A stretch of 64,000 bases of DNA from DATGMS01 sp035303945 (GTDB lineage: Bacteria; Bacteroidota; Bacteroidia; Cytophagales; Cyclobacteriaceae): NCBI GenBank assembly GCA_035303945.1, contig DATGQZ010000079.1, forward strand, positions 1-64,000. Direction: 5' to 3'. Under the pieces are notes generated by a model that was given only the letters and a program-made list of their open reading frames with translations, had not been told where the DNA came from and did no database searches. Positions 56,147-64,000 of this stretch are shown here, in pieces; within the stretch, counting starts at the first letter, position 1, and every line of letters starts with the position of its first letter. A program made the position numbers and the translations under genes.

Positions 56147-56169
56147 AAAACTTGAAATTTGATAAGCTT

Positions 56170-56676
56170 CTAGTCGGAAACCACTTCCAAAAACTTGTGG
56201 GGAACATTGACCAGCATGCTTTGGTTGATGCTTGGGATACGGATGATAAAATAATCTTTATTGCCTTTTTGTACACATTCCCCCTGAAACCCTTCCAAGG
56301 GTCCTCCAAGGATTTTCACTTGTTGCCCCAATGTAATATCACTGGTTTCGACTTCCACAGCTACACCAGTGGAGATGATCCTTTTTAGCGCTTCAATTTC
56401 AGACTCCCGCACCGTAGCGTGTTCACCAGCAAAATTTACAAATTTAACAGCTCCAGCTACCTGGAGGGATTCCCACAGCTTATCCTTGGTAGTATGAACA
56501 AAAATGTAGCCGTTGAAGAGTGGCTTTTGGATCTTCTTTTTGCGATCGCTCCATTGCCTGATCTCCTCTACAATGGGCAAGTACACTTCCAAACCTTTTT
56601 CTTTCAGTCTTTGCTCCACCTTTTTCTCCGATCGTGGAGCAGTGTACATGACAAACCACTGGTAATTGTTGCTCAT
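56170..56676 (-). CDS. UpxY-family transcription antiterminator (NusG-like)
   Basis: The 168-residue protein has a NusG N-terminal domain (WFVMYTAPRSEKKVEQRL, then PLFNGYIFVHT) and a KOW-type C-terminal part with QVKILGGPLEGFQGECV. UpxY proteins in Bacteroides let RNA polymerase read through a leader terminator of a capsule operon, usually from the first gene of that operon. Here it lies on the opposite strand to the polysaccharide genes at 56944-64000, facing away, so its own target may be those genes in trans or another locus. It is convergent with the otsAB-type gene. Confidence 0.88.
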   Translation of the reverse strand: MSNNYQWFVMYTAPRSEKKVEQRLKEKGLEVYLPIVEEIRQWSDRKKKIQKPLFNGYIFVHTTKDKLWESLQVAGAVKFVNFAGEHATVRESEIEALKRIISTGVAVEVETSDITLGQQVKILGGPLEGFQGECVQKGNKDYFIIRIPSINQSMLVNVPHKFLEVVSD

Positions 56677-56771
56677 CTTTATTTAATTTAAGCAAAAATA
56701 TATTTTCTTTCGCCTAAAGCCAAATAGGAGAAATAGACGGGGAATAGGAACAGCGGGTATGACAATTGCGT

Positions 56772-56779
56772 TAACTTTG
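56772..56779 (+). promoter_or_regulatory. -7 promoter element upstream of the GDP-mannose gene
   Basis: TAACTTTG matches TAnnTTTG exactly. The start would be near 56786, leaving a leader of about 155 bases before the ATG at 56944, long enough for a leader-based control. No TTG is found at -33. Confidence 0.35.
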
Positions 56780-56943
56780 TAAAAGCATTGCGTGTCTGGC
56801 ATGTAGTCTTCATTTACGATAGAAGTATACAAGGGACGGACAATTTTAGGGGTCTTTTCTGCAAATACTTCGTCTAAATTAAAATCTACATGTTATAAAC
56901 GTAAAACTTTCCTGACGTTAACTATTTAATTTTTGCACATTCA

Positions 56944-57939
56944 ATGAACATCACCAATGTAATTTTATCCGGTGGAGTGGGGAGTCGATTGTGGCCACTT
57001 TCCCGGAAATCAAAGCCCAAACAATACTTAGAGCTTTTTGATGGGCAATCTTTATTTGAGTTAACGGTCAAGAGGAACCAAGGAATTTGTGATGGGGTGC
57101 TTATTGTGGGCGGAAAAGATAATTATCAGTTGTCAAGGGATTGTCTTACAAGAACCAACATCGAGCGCTACATAGAGTTGGTTGAAGCTTGTCCACGAAA
57201 TACCGCTGCAGCTATTGCATTTGCTGCCTTTGCTCTGGAAAAAGATGACGTTTTGTTAGTCACACCATCCGATCATCTTATTGAGGGACAGGAAAACTAT
57301 GAAGCTGCCGTACGAGAGGCGTTGCGCTTGGCCAATCAAGGTAACTTGGTTACTTTTGGATTAATTCCGACTAGACCTGAGACGGGTTTTGGCTATATAG
57401 AACATGACGGAAATGCGGTGGTTTCATTTAGGGAAAAGCCTTCGCAGCACTTGGCCGAGGAGTTCATCGCCAAGGGCAACTTTTTGTGGAACAGCGGTAT
57501 GTTTTGTTTTACCGCGGGTGGTTATCTGCAGGAGCTTCAAAAATATGAGCCTGAAGTTTTTGAAAGGGCTAAACAAGCCTTCGATCGTGCCCAAGATGGA
57601 TTTTTACCTCTGGAAGAAAGCCTCCAGATCCCTTCCATTAGTATTGATTACGCTGTGATGGAGCGTTCTGACAAGATTAAGGTTGTTCCTGCTTCGTTTA
57701 ATTGGTCGGATATGGGTTCTTTCGAAGCTTTATACGAGTATATATTGCAGAATAAAGGCGCCATGTCTGGAAGTAATCTTTCTATCGGGACCGCTAAGCA
57801 CGTGGAATTTGTTGGTGTTGAGAACGTTATTTTGGTTGAAACGGAGGACGCAATTCTCGTTCTAAATAAAAATAAGGCGCAGGAGGTGAAAAAAGCCTAC
57901 GAAAGACTAGAAAAGGAGAATCCCCAATTATTACAATAA
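56944..57939 (+). CDS. Mannose-1-phosphate guanylyltransferase
   Basis: The 331-residue enzyme makes GDP-mannose from mannose-1-phosphate and GTP. The nucleotidyltransferase motif is LSGGVGSRLWPLSRKSKPKQ near the start, followed by TPSDHLI and the sugar-binding FGYIEHDG and REKPS regions, ending in NWSDMGSFEALYE. It is the short form without an attached isomerase domain, so mannose-6-phosphate isomerase must be elsewhere. It is the first gene of the exopolysaccharide cluster; the 113-base gap to fcl suggests separate or weakly coupled expression. Confidence 0.93.
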   Translation: MNITNVILSGGVGSRLWPLSRKSKPKQYLELFDGQSLFELTVKRNQGICDGVLIVGGKDNYQLSRDCLTRTNIERYIELVEACPRNTAAAIAFAAFALEKDDVLLVTPSDHLIEGQENYEAAVREALRLANQGNLVTFGLIPTRPETGFGYIEHDGNAVVSFREKPSQHLAEEFIAKGNFLWNSGMFCFTAGGYLQELQKYEPEVFERAKQAFDRAQDGFLPLEESLQIPSISIDYAVMERSDKIKVVPASFNWSDMGSFEALYEYILQNKGAMSGSNLSIGTAKHVEFVGVENVILVETEDAILVLNKNKAQEVKKAYERLEKENPQLLQ

Positions 57940-58052
57940 GCTAACAGAACTCCTTACCTTTATGGCCGTAGATAGGGTGCATACCTCCAGATGATCTAAG
58001 TCGATTTGTCCCAGGTTCCTGTAAGCGAGGAGTTTGTAAATTTAATATTCAT

Positions 58053-59021
58053 ATGTCATTTATGCTGTCTTCATCATCAAAAATATATATTGCCGGCCAT
58101 AGAGGAATGGTTGGTTCTGCTATTTGGCGAGCTTTGGAAGCCAAAGGTTATTGTAATTTAATCGGTAGATCCAGTAAAGAGCTTGACCTGAGAAATCAAC
58201 AGGTGGTCACGGATTTTTTTGAAAGGGAAAGGCCGGAAATTGTGATCGATGCTGCAGCGAGAGTAGGAGGAATCTTAGCCAATAACAACTACCCCTATCA
58301 GTTTTTGATGGAAAATATGCAGATTCAGAACAATCTGATAGACTCTGCCCATCATTATGGTTGCGAGACTTTTGTGTTTTTGGGAAGTTCTTGCATTTAT
58401 CCCAAACTTGCGCCTCAGCCGCTGAAAGAGGAATATCTGTTGACAGCTCCGTTAGAGCCCACCAATGAATGGTATGCTTTGGCAAAAATATCCGGGGTAA
58501 AGGCTTGTGAGGCCATCAGGAAGCAGTTTGAAAAAAACTTTGTGAGCCTCATGCCCACTAATCTTTATGGACCATATGACAATTTCGATCTGCAAACTTC
58601 CCATGTTTTGCCTGCAATGATTCGGAAATTCCATGAAGCTAAGGAAAATGGACATGCTCCGGTGATTTTATGGGGCTCGGGTACTCCCATGCGTGAGTTT
58701 CTTCATGTCGATGATATGGCGGATGCAGTTGTTTTTGCGCTTGAAAACAGGCTACACGACAACTTGTATAATATTGGAACAGGTAAGGATCTTACCATTA
58801 AGGCTTTGGCAGAAATGATTCAAAAGGTTGTTGGACATCAAGGCGAATTGATATGGGACAGCAGTAAGCCAGACGGAACGCCTCGAAAGCTGATGGATGT
58901 GAGCAAGATGGGTGAAGCGGGATGGACAGCCAAAATTTCGTTGGACACAGGAATCATGGCCACTTACCAATGGTTTTTGGAAAATGTAGACCGTGTTAAG
59001 GAAGTTAAATTGACCAACTAA
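58053..59021 (+). CDS. fcl: GDP-L-fucose synthase
   Basis: The 322-residue enzyme epimerises and reduces GDP-4-keto-6-deoxymannose to GDP-L-fucose. The NADP-binding motif is AGHRGMVGSAI, the family signature is SSCIYPKLAPQP, the catalytic Ser-Tyr-Lys are in this signature and in NEWYALAKISG, and YGPYDNFD follows. It precedes gmd, the enzyme that makes its substrate; the order fcl-gmd is the reverse of the common gmd-fcl order. The pair implies that the polysaccharide contains L-fucose. Confidence 0.93.
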   Translation: MSFMLSSSSKIYIAGHRGMVGSAIWRALEAKGYCNLIGRSSKELDLRNQQVVTDFFERERPEIVIDAAARVGGILANNNYPYQFLMENMQIQNNLIDSAHHYGCETFVFLGSSCIYPKLAPQPLKEEYLLTAPLEPTNEWYALAKISGVKACEAIRKQFEKNFVSLMPTNLYGPYDNFDLQTSHVLPAMIRKFHEAKENGHAPVILWGSGTPMREFLHVDDMADAVVFALENRLHDNLYNIGTGKDLTIKALAEMIQKVVGHQGELIWDSSKPDGTPRKLMDVSKMGEAGWTAKISLDTGIMATYQWFLENVDRVKEVKLTN

Positions 59022-59100
59022 TACCGAGCGTTGGAAAAAAAGCGAAGATTTCTGAAGCTTCGCGTATAGAATAATTGACGAATAATATAGAGTTATACAG

Positions 59101-60240
59101 ATGAAAACAGCATTAATCACGGGTATTACTGGACAAGATGGCGCTTATCTGGCAGAGTTGCTCCTAGAAAAAGGTTATAAAGTTCATGGTGTTAAAAGAA
59201 GGGCCTCCCTATTTAATACAGACAGAATCGACCATTTGTATCAAGATCCTCACGTAGACAACCCAAGACTAGTTTTACATTATGGAGATCTAACGGATTC
59301 AATGAATTTAACACGCATCATTCAGGAAACCCAACCCGATGAGATTTACAATTTGGCAGCCATGAGCCACGTGAAGGTGAGTTTTGACACACCTGAATAC
59401 ACAGCAAATGCAGACGGAATAGGTACTCTGCGCATATTAGAGGCAGTAAGACTATTGGGGCTGGAGAAAAAAACCCGCGTTTATCAGGCGTCTACTTCGG
59501 AGTTATATGGCTTGGTGCAGGCTGTTCCCCAATCTGAGACTACCCCTTTTTATCCTAGATCCCCTTATGCGGTGGCTAAATTGTATGCTTATTGGATTAC
59601 AGTAAATTATAGAGAAGCCTATGGTATGTATGCGTGTAATGGCATCTTATTTAACCATGAATCTCCCCTACGGGGTGAAACTTTTGTAACCCGAAAAATT
59701 ACTCGTGCGGTCGCCAAAATAGCATTGGGCTTACAAACTGACCTTTATATGGGAAACTTGGATGCAAGACGAGATTGGGGCCATGCCAAAGATTATGTAG
59801 AGGCGATGTGGAGAATTTTGCAGCAGGATGTACCAGAGGACTTTGTGATTGCCACCGGGGTCACTACGAAGGTGAGGGATTTTGTCAAAATGGCTTTTGC
59901 ACAAGTTGGGTTTAACATGCGCTTTGAAGGAGAAGGAATTGATGAAGTGGGCATTTTAGAGGCTATTAACGAGAATTTTACAAAAAATGGTTTAGAGCAT
60001 GATAAATTAAAGGTGAAGGTGGGGGATGTGTTGGTCAAAATAGACCCTGCCTATTTTAGGCCTACAGAGGTGGACTTGTTAATAGGTGATCCTTCTAAAG
60101 CACAGAAGAAGCTGGGATGGACTCCAAAGTATAATTTGGCGATGTTAGTAGAAGATATGATGGCTTCAGACTTAAGACTATTTAAAAAAGACCTTCATTT
60201 ATTACAGGCTGGTCATACTATTTTAAATCAGGTGGAATAA
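59101..60240 (+). CDS. gmd: GDP-mannose 4,6-dehydratase
   Basis: The 379-residue SDR-type enzyme converts GDP-mannose to GDP-4-keto-6-deoxymannose. It shows GITGQDGAYLAELLL as the NADP site, VKRRASLFNTDRIDHLY, the catalytic Thr/Ser region in YQASTSELYGLVQ and SPYAVAKLYAYW, and FNHESPLRGETFVTRKI. Together with the guanylyltransferase and fcl it supplies GDP-L-fucose. It ends in a clear terminator, so the following export gene has its own promoter. Confidence 0.95.
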   Translation: MKTALITGITGQDGAYLAELLLEKGYKVHGVKRRASLFNTDRIDHLYQDPHVDNPRLVLHYGDLTDSMNLTRIIQETQPDEIYNLAAMSHVKVSFDTPEYTANADGIGTLRILEAVRLLGLEKKTRVYQASTSELYGLVQAVPQSETTPFYPRSPYAVAKLYAYWITVNYREAYGMYACNGILFNHESPLRGETFVTRKITRAVAKIALGLQTDLYMGNLDARRDWGHAKDYVEAMWRILQQDVPEDFVIATGVTTKVRDFVKMAFAQVGFNMRFEGEGIDEVGILEAINENFTKNGLEHDKLKVKVGDVLVKIDPAYFRPTEVDLLIGDPSKAQKKLGWTPKYNLAMLVEDMMASDLRLFKKDLHLLQAGHTILNQVE

Positions 60241-60260
60241 CATTTTTATCGTAGAAAAAT

Positions 60261-60292
60261 AAAGGTCTATCCAGCATTGGACAGACCTTTTT
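60261..60292 (+). terminator. Terminator after gmd
   Basis: AAAGGTCT (60261-60268) pairs with AGACCTTT (60283-60290), with an inner TCCA/TGGA pairing, followed by T-rich sequence. It begins 20 bases after the gmd stop. Confidence 0.85.
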
Positions 60293-60391
60293 GTTTTCTA
60301 CAATTGATCATTCAGAAAAGGGGCAAATGGTGATGAGAAGGGCTTGGCCCCATAAATCCCTGCACGACTGTGTTATTAAGACTGTAATGCT

Positions 60392-60399
60392 TACTTTTG
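60392..60399 (+). promoter_or_regulatory. -7 promoter element upstream of the SLBB export gene
   Basis: TACTTTTG matches TAnnTTTG. It lies after the gmd terminator and 162 bases before the ATG at 60562. A -33 TTG is not clear. Confidence 0.35.
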
Positions 60400-60561
60400 T
60401 GGCGTTCTTTAGACATACGTTGTAATTAATAGAGACTGTTTCTATCTGGGACTGACGTGGCGAAGCTGTGGAAATTTGACGGACAAGCGGCCATAATTAA
60501 CATCTTGTTTACAAATATTTGCTGTATTGTTCTTTAAAGCGTAAATTATATATCTGACTCT

Positions 60562-63192
60562 ATGCGTTTCCTTTCTATACATCATTTACATTTGTTGCTT
60601 ATCAGCATGGTTTTAACCTTCGCATCCGTCGTCGGTTATGGACAGTCGCTTCAAGATATTCAGAATGTAAAAGTTGACAATCTCTCTGATGCACAGATTG
60701 AACAGTTGATCAAACGGGCTGAATCTTCTGGATTGACTGAACAGCAGTTAGAAGTAATGGCAAGAGAAAGGGGTATGCCTGCTGCTGAAGTGGTCAAGCT
60801 TAGGATGCGTATACAATCACTAAGGGCAGGGAATCGCAATGTACCTACGGGAAGAGTAAATCAGGTAAGACAGGGCCGGCAGGTGCAAGGAATAGACGAA
60901 CAGCAAGATATATTTGATTCCTTGCGGCGATCCGATCCTTATTATGATCTAACACCGAAGCAAAAAAAGATTTTTGGCTTTACCTTATTTCATAACAAGG
61001 AGCTCAACTTCAATCCATCTTTAAACATACCGACTCCAGAAAGCTACGTAATCGGTGCGGGAGATCAATTGTTAATAGATATATATGGGGCATCCCAGCA
61101 ATCCTATGATCTGGAGGTCAATCCCGAAGGGAGGATTTTTGTTCCAAATGTTGGCCCGGTGGAAGTCGGTGGGGCTACCGTGGCCGCTGCAAGAGCAAGG
61201 ATAACCAAGGCGTTAAGCCAAATTTATTCCGGATTACAAGGGAACAACCCCAATACATTTATACATGTTAGATTGGGTAATATCCGTACCATCAGTGTGA
61301 CAATGGCTGGGGAACTGCGGAAACCAGGAACTTACACACTTCCTTCTTTTGCCTCTGTATTCAATGCCTTGTATGCTGCAGGGGGTCCTACTGAAAATGG
61401 ATCATTTCGGCATATTCAGGTGTTCAGGAATAACCAAATGGTAGGTGAGACCGATATCTATGCCTTCTTGATGAGTGGGAACAATGCTGGAAATGTACGT
61501 CTACAAGACAACGACGTTATTATAGTACAGCCCCTGCGCGCTAGAGTGGAGATAGACGGGCCTGTGCGGAGACCGGGATATTTTGAAATAACGCAAGGCG
61601 AAAGCTTGGAGGATCTAATTGCGTTTGCAGGAGGCTTTTCTGATAAAGCATACACCAAAATGATAACGGTGCGAAGGTCTACAGGAGAACAGTTAAAAGT
61701 AGAAGATGTAGAATCATCGCAATACGCTTATTTCAGTCCTCAAGATGGTGACTTTTATACAGTAGGCGAGATTCTTAAACGGTATGAGAATCGGGTGCAA
61801 GTGCTAGGTGCAGTGCTGCGTCCCGGAGAATTCGCTTTGGAAGAGGGAATGACCCTTCGTGGTCTCATTGAAAGAGCAGGTGGATTGCGTACTGATGCTT
61901 TTCAAAAGCGGGCAACCCTTTACAGAACCGGAGAAAACCTTACACAGTCGGTACAAGCTATTGATCTTCAGTCGGTGATGGATGGGTCAACAGCAGACAT
62001 TCACCTTCAGCGCGAGGATGTTTTGAACATATCCAGTATTTACGATATACAGGAAGAGTTTTATGTTCAGATTTCTGGTGAAATCAACAGGAGCGGAACA
62101 TATCCATTCGCGAGTAATATGACTGTGGGTGATTTGGTAATGCGTTCAGGTGGATTTAAAGAATCTGCATCCAACTCTCAAATAGAAATTGCGAGAAGAC
62201 TAAAAGATGACATTTCTGGGCGGGTTTCTGAAATAATTACAATTGAAATTGCACCAGATCTCACGTTGAAGCCAGAAGATGAACGGGTTGTTTTACAGCC
62301 ATTTGATCACGTATTTGTTCGTAAAAATGTGGGGTTTCAACGTGAAATGCTTGTGGAAGTGGAAGGTGAGGTCAATTATCCGGGAACCTTTGCGTTAGAA
62401 AAGCGGGACGAACGTATTTCGGATGTATTGAGACGGGCAGGAGGTTTGAACCAATTTGCCTATGCAAAAGGCGCTACCCTGATCAGAAGGACAGAGTATT
62501 ATAAGGAACTTGAAGAGGAAGAGCGAAAACAAAAGGAATTGCAATCCTTATTGGACAATTTCGATCAGAGTCGGGATTCAGCGTCCTATACTGAAGTTGA
62601 GCAAGGGCTTCTGGACCGTATTGGAAGAAGACTTGAATCCTTACAAGGAGAGAAAGCTAAGAGAAAAGATCGGGCCAAGCAACAGGTGGGGATGCTGGAA
62701 GAGAATAGATATGCCATTTTAGATGGTATGGATACCACCTCAGCTAGACTGGACGTTCGAGAGACTGAATATGTGGGAATCGAGTTAGAGAAAATCGTGG
62801 CTAATCCCGGTTCTAAATATGACATTATTCTTCAGGAAGGAGATATTATTAGTATACCTAAGCAGCTACAGACTGTCAGAATGAGAGGGGAAGTTCTGTA
62901 TCCAACTACTGCACGGTTTGATGTAAACAGAGGGTTTAAAAACTATATTTCTAGAGCAGGTGGCTTCACGGAAAATGCGAGGAAAGGGCGATCCTATGTA
63001 ATATATGCTAACGGCGATGTGAACCGGACCAGTAGATTTCTGTTTTTTAATATTTACCCTAAAATAGAGCCGGGAGCTGAGATCATTGTTCCTCAAAAAC
63101 CCGAACGCCAGCCGATGAGCGTCCAAGCTTGGATAGGGTTAGCTTCGAGTTTGGCCACTCTTGCTATTTTAGTGGACAGGCTGGCACAGTAG
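60562..63192 (+). CDS. Wza-like polysaccharide export protein with about six SLBB repeats
   Basis: The 876-residue protein has a signal peptide (cleavage near GYGQ, about 28), a Gln-rich helical part to about 140, the polysaccharide export domain (SYVIGAGDQLLIDIYGASQQ, residues 161-235) and about six SLBB-type repeats, each with a (G)E(V/L)xxPGxY-like start and an AGG turn, near 245-290, 328-375, 410-455, 500-550, 600-645 and 785-830. A charged coiled coil at about 650-715 separates the last two. The C-terminus has one hydrophobic helix. It should form an outer-membrane or periplasm-spanning exit channel for exopolysaccharide. The Wzz-like gene begins 132 bases later. Confidence 0.9.
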   Translation: MRFLSIHHLHLLLISMVLTFASVVGYGQSLQDIQNVKVDNLSDAQIEQLIKRAESSGLTEQQLEVMARERGMPAAEVVKLRMRIQSLRAGNRNVPTGRVNQVRQGRQVQGIDEQQDIFDSLRRSDPYYDLTPKQKKIFGFTLFHNKELNFNPSLNIPTPESYVIGAGDQLLIDIYGASQQSYDLEVNPEGRIFVPNVGPVEVGGATVAAARARITKALSQIYSGLQGNNPNTFIHVRLGNIRTISVTMAGELRKPGTYTLPSFASVFNALYAAGGPTENGSFRHIQVFRNNQMVGETDIYAFLMSGNNAGNVRLQDNDVIIVQPLRARVEIDGPVRRPGYFEITQGESLEDLIAFAGGFSDKAYTKMITVRRSTGEQLKVEDVESSQYAYFSPQDGDFYTVGEILKRYENRVQVLGAVLRPGEFALEEGMTLRGLIERAGGLRTDAFQKRATLYRTGENLTQSVQAIDLQSVMDGSTADIHLQREDVLNISSIYDIQEEFYVQISGEINRSGTYPFASNMTVGDLVMRSGGFKESASNSQIEIARRLKDDISGRVSEIITIEIAPDLTLKPEDERVVLQPFDHVFVRKNVGFQREMLVEVEGEVNYPGTFALEKRDERISDVLRRAGGLNQFAYAKGATLIRRTEYYKELEEEERKQKELQSLLDNFDQSRDSASYTEVEQGLLDRIGRRLESLQGEKAKRKDRAKQQVGMLEENRYAILDGMDTTSARLDVRETEYVGIELEKIVANPGSKYDIILQEGDIISIPKQLQTVRMRGEVLYPTTARFDVNRGFKNYISRAGGFTENARKGRSYVIYANGDVNRTSRFLFFNIYPKIEPGAEIIVPQKPERQPMSVQAWIGLASSLATLAILVDRLAQ

Positions 63193-63324
63193 TCGTCTAA
63201 TGTGGTAGTAAGCTTCTGGCTCAGGTACGCCATGAACTGCTTTTTACGGCGTTAGTTCCCTTCAATTTCGAAGGCCCAGCCCATAATCGCTTTTCAATGA
63301 TAAAATAGTTAAGCAAGCATATTA

Positions 63325-64000
63325 ATGGATAATTCAAATAATAAAGATGTTGTAAGTATTACCGGCTTATTGCGGGTTATCTACCAGAGCAAGAAAACTT
63401 TAGGGGCGGTCATCGTCCTATTTCTTGTGTTAGGCATGATGATTTATGTGATAAGTCCTAAGGAATTTTCTTCACAAGCGGTAATTCTCCCGGAAAATAA
63501 CAACTCAGGAATAGGCTTAAGTGGACTTGCTAGTCTGGCGGGAATAAACGTGGGTCGGTTAGATGATAAAAGTCGGTATTTGAATGCAGCTGTATACGAA
63601 CCCATTATTAGGAGTGCTCCTTTTTTAGAGAATATACTAGATAGCGAATATCAATTCTCAACCATTGGTGAGAGAATAACTTTACGGGAATATCTCACTG
63701 ATTACAGCATTCCTTCAATATCTGATAGATTGACGAACCTGCTTTCCTTTAGTTGGTTGAGAAGTCCATCCAAATCGACATCCCCGGCAAATAGTGTGGC
63801 GATTTCAGTAGATGAGGAGTCAAGCGCGCCAGTATTTTCCAATACTATTATGAATGTGTCTAGTCGAAAAGCGGTAAAAGATCTCAGAAAGCGCTTGTAC
63901 TACAGCAAGGATTTACAGACAGGTCTGATTACTATTACACTGGATCTTCAAGACAATGAAGGAGCGGCCCAAGTATTACAAAAGATTATTGCAGATTTAA
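63325..64000 (+). CDS. Wzz/chain-length determinant-like protein (3' end outside the window)
   Basis: Translation from the ATG at 63325 is open for 225 codons to the window edge. A first transmembrane helix lies at about 23-43 (TLGAVIVLFLVLGMMIYVIS), followed by a periplasmic domain with GLSGLASLAGIN, the loop seen in Wzz and tyrosine-kinase-linked chain-length proteins of Bacteroidota. Whether a C-terminal kinase domain follows cannot be seen. It continues the export function of the Wza-like gene. Confidence 0.8.
   Translation, partial: MDNSNNKDVVSITGLLRVIYQSKKTLGAVIVLFLVLGMMIYVISPKEFSSQAVILPENNNSGIGLSGLASLAGINVGRLDDKSRYLNAAVYEPIIRSAPFLENILDSEYQFSTIGERITLREYLTDYSIPSISDRLTNLLSFSWLRSPSKSTSPANSVAISVDEESSAPVFSNTIMNVSSRKAVKDLRKRLYYSKDLQTGLITITLDLQDNEGAAQVLQKIIADL

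Larger units (their letters stand above)
60241..60561. other. Intergenic region between gmd and the export gene
   Basis: The 321 bases hold the gmd terminator (60261-60292) and an exact -7 element TACTTTTG at 60392-60399, about 160 bases before the next start. I see no coding frame. The long leader could be the place where a UpxY-type antiterminator acts, but no further hairpin with a T-run is visible in it. Confidence 0.5.

Noticed and set aside
1..64000. CRISPR array, insertion sequence, prophage or integrative element
   Set aside because: No direct-repeat array, transposase, integrase or phage structural gene was seen.

Overview
The window comes from a member of the Bacteroidota, most likely order Cytophagales and close to Cyclobacteriaceae. 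This is inferred from gene families and signals, not from a database match. The evidence is a PorV/PorQ-type protein next to a giant C25-peptidase sortase of the type IX secretion system, a PadR-PspC pair, a UpxY antiterminator, the ligase-associated repair cluster, and many promoters with the Bacteroidota -7 element TAnnTTTG. Most starts have no Shine-Dalgarno sequence. Gene density is high and there is no transposase, integrase, phage gene or CRISPR array, so this is mainly chromosomal backbone.

Layout. 1-5 kb: a tandem pair of DUF2975 membrane proteins (the first cut by the window edge) with a small XRE regulator, a beta-CASP metallo-hydrolase, and a PadR-PspC operon. 5-9 kb: a secreted phosphodiesterase with a C-terminal propeller-like region, convergent with katG. 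9.4-15.6 kb: a porV-like gene and a 1672-residue PorU-like sortase. 15.6-21.7 kb: a multi-pass membrane protein, DinB protein, TIM-barrel isomerase-like protein, thiol peroxidase, EEP hydrolase and methionine aminopeptidase. 21.9-27.7 kb: a four-gene DNA repair operon (exonuclease, ATP-dependent ligase, Lhr-type helicase, PdeM endonuclease). 27.7-32.5 kb: a DsbA/FrnE-like protein, a manganese catalase interrupted by one in-frame stop, a flavin/PNPOx-type protein, a GH13 trehalose-synthase-like enzyme and a small lipoprotein. 32.6-36 kb: SDR and MarR genes, a ferredoxin-NADP reductase with its 2Fe-2S ferredoxin, an unlisted 55-residue membrane protein and tRNA-Gln. 36.2-39.9 kb: purL. 40.3-47 kb: a TetR-controlled RND efflux operon. 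47-53.8 kb: M1 peptidase, membrane-anchored EEP hydrolase, DUF2911 lipoprotein, penicillin acylase homologue and a small membrane protein. 54-64 kb: a fused trehalose-phosphate synthase/phosphatase, UpxY, then GDP-mannose and GDP-fucose synthesis genes (manC-like, fcl, gmd), a Wza-like SLBB export protein and the start of a Wzz-like chain-length protein. This last block is the beginning of an exopolysaccharide locus that continues past the window.

Themes. Oxidative defence is spread over katG, tpx, the broken manganese catalase and perhaps the FrnE-like protein. Trehalose metabolism appears twice. Envelope functions dominate the right half. No block is convincingly a new multi-gene system. 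The best leads are the nonsense codon in the manganese catalase, three unexplained inverted repeats between purL and tetR, the small membrane gene with its own terminator, and the phosphodiesterase-propeller fusion.
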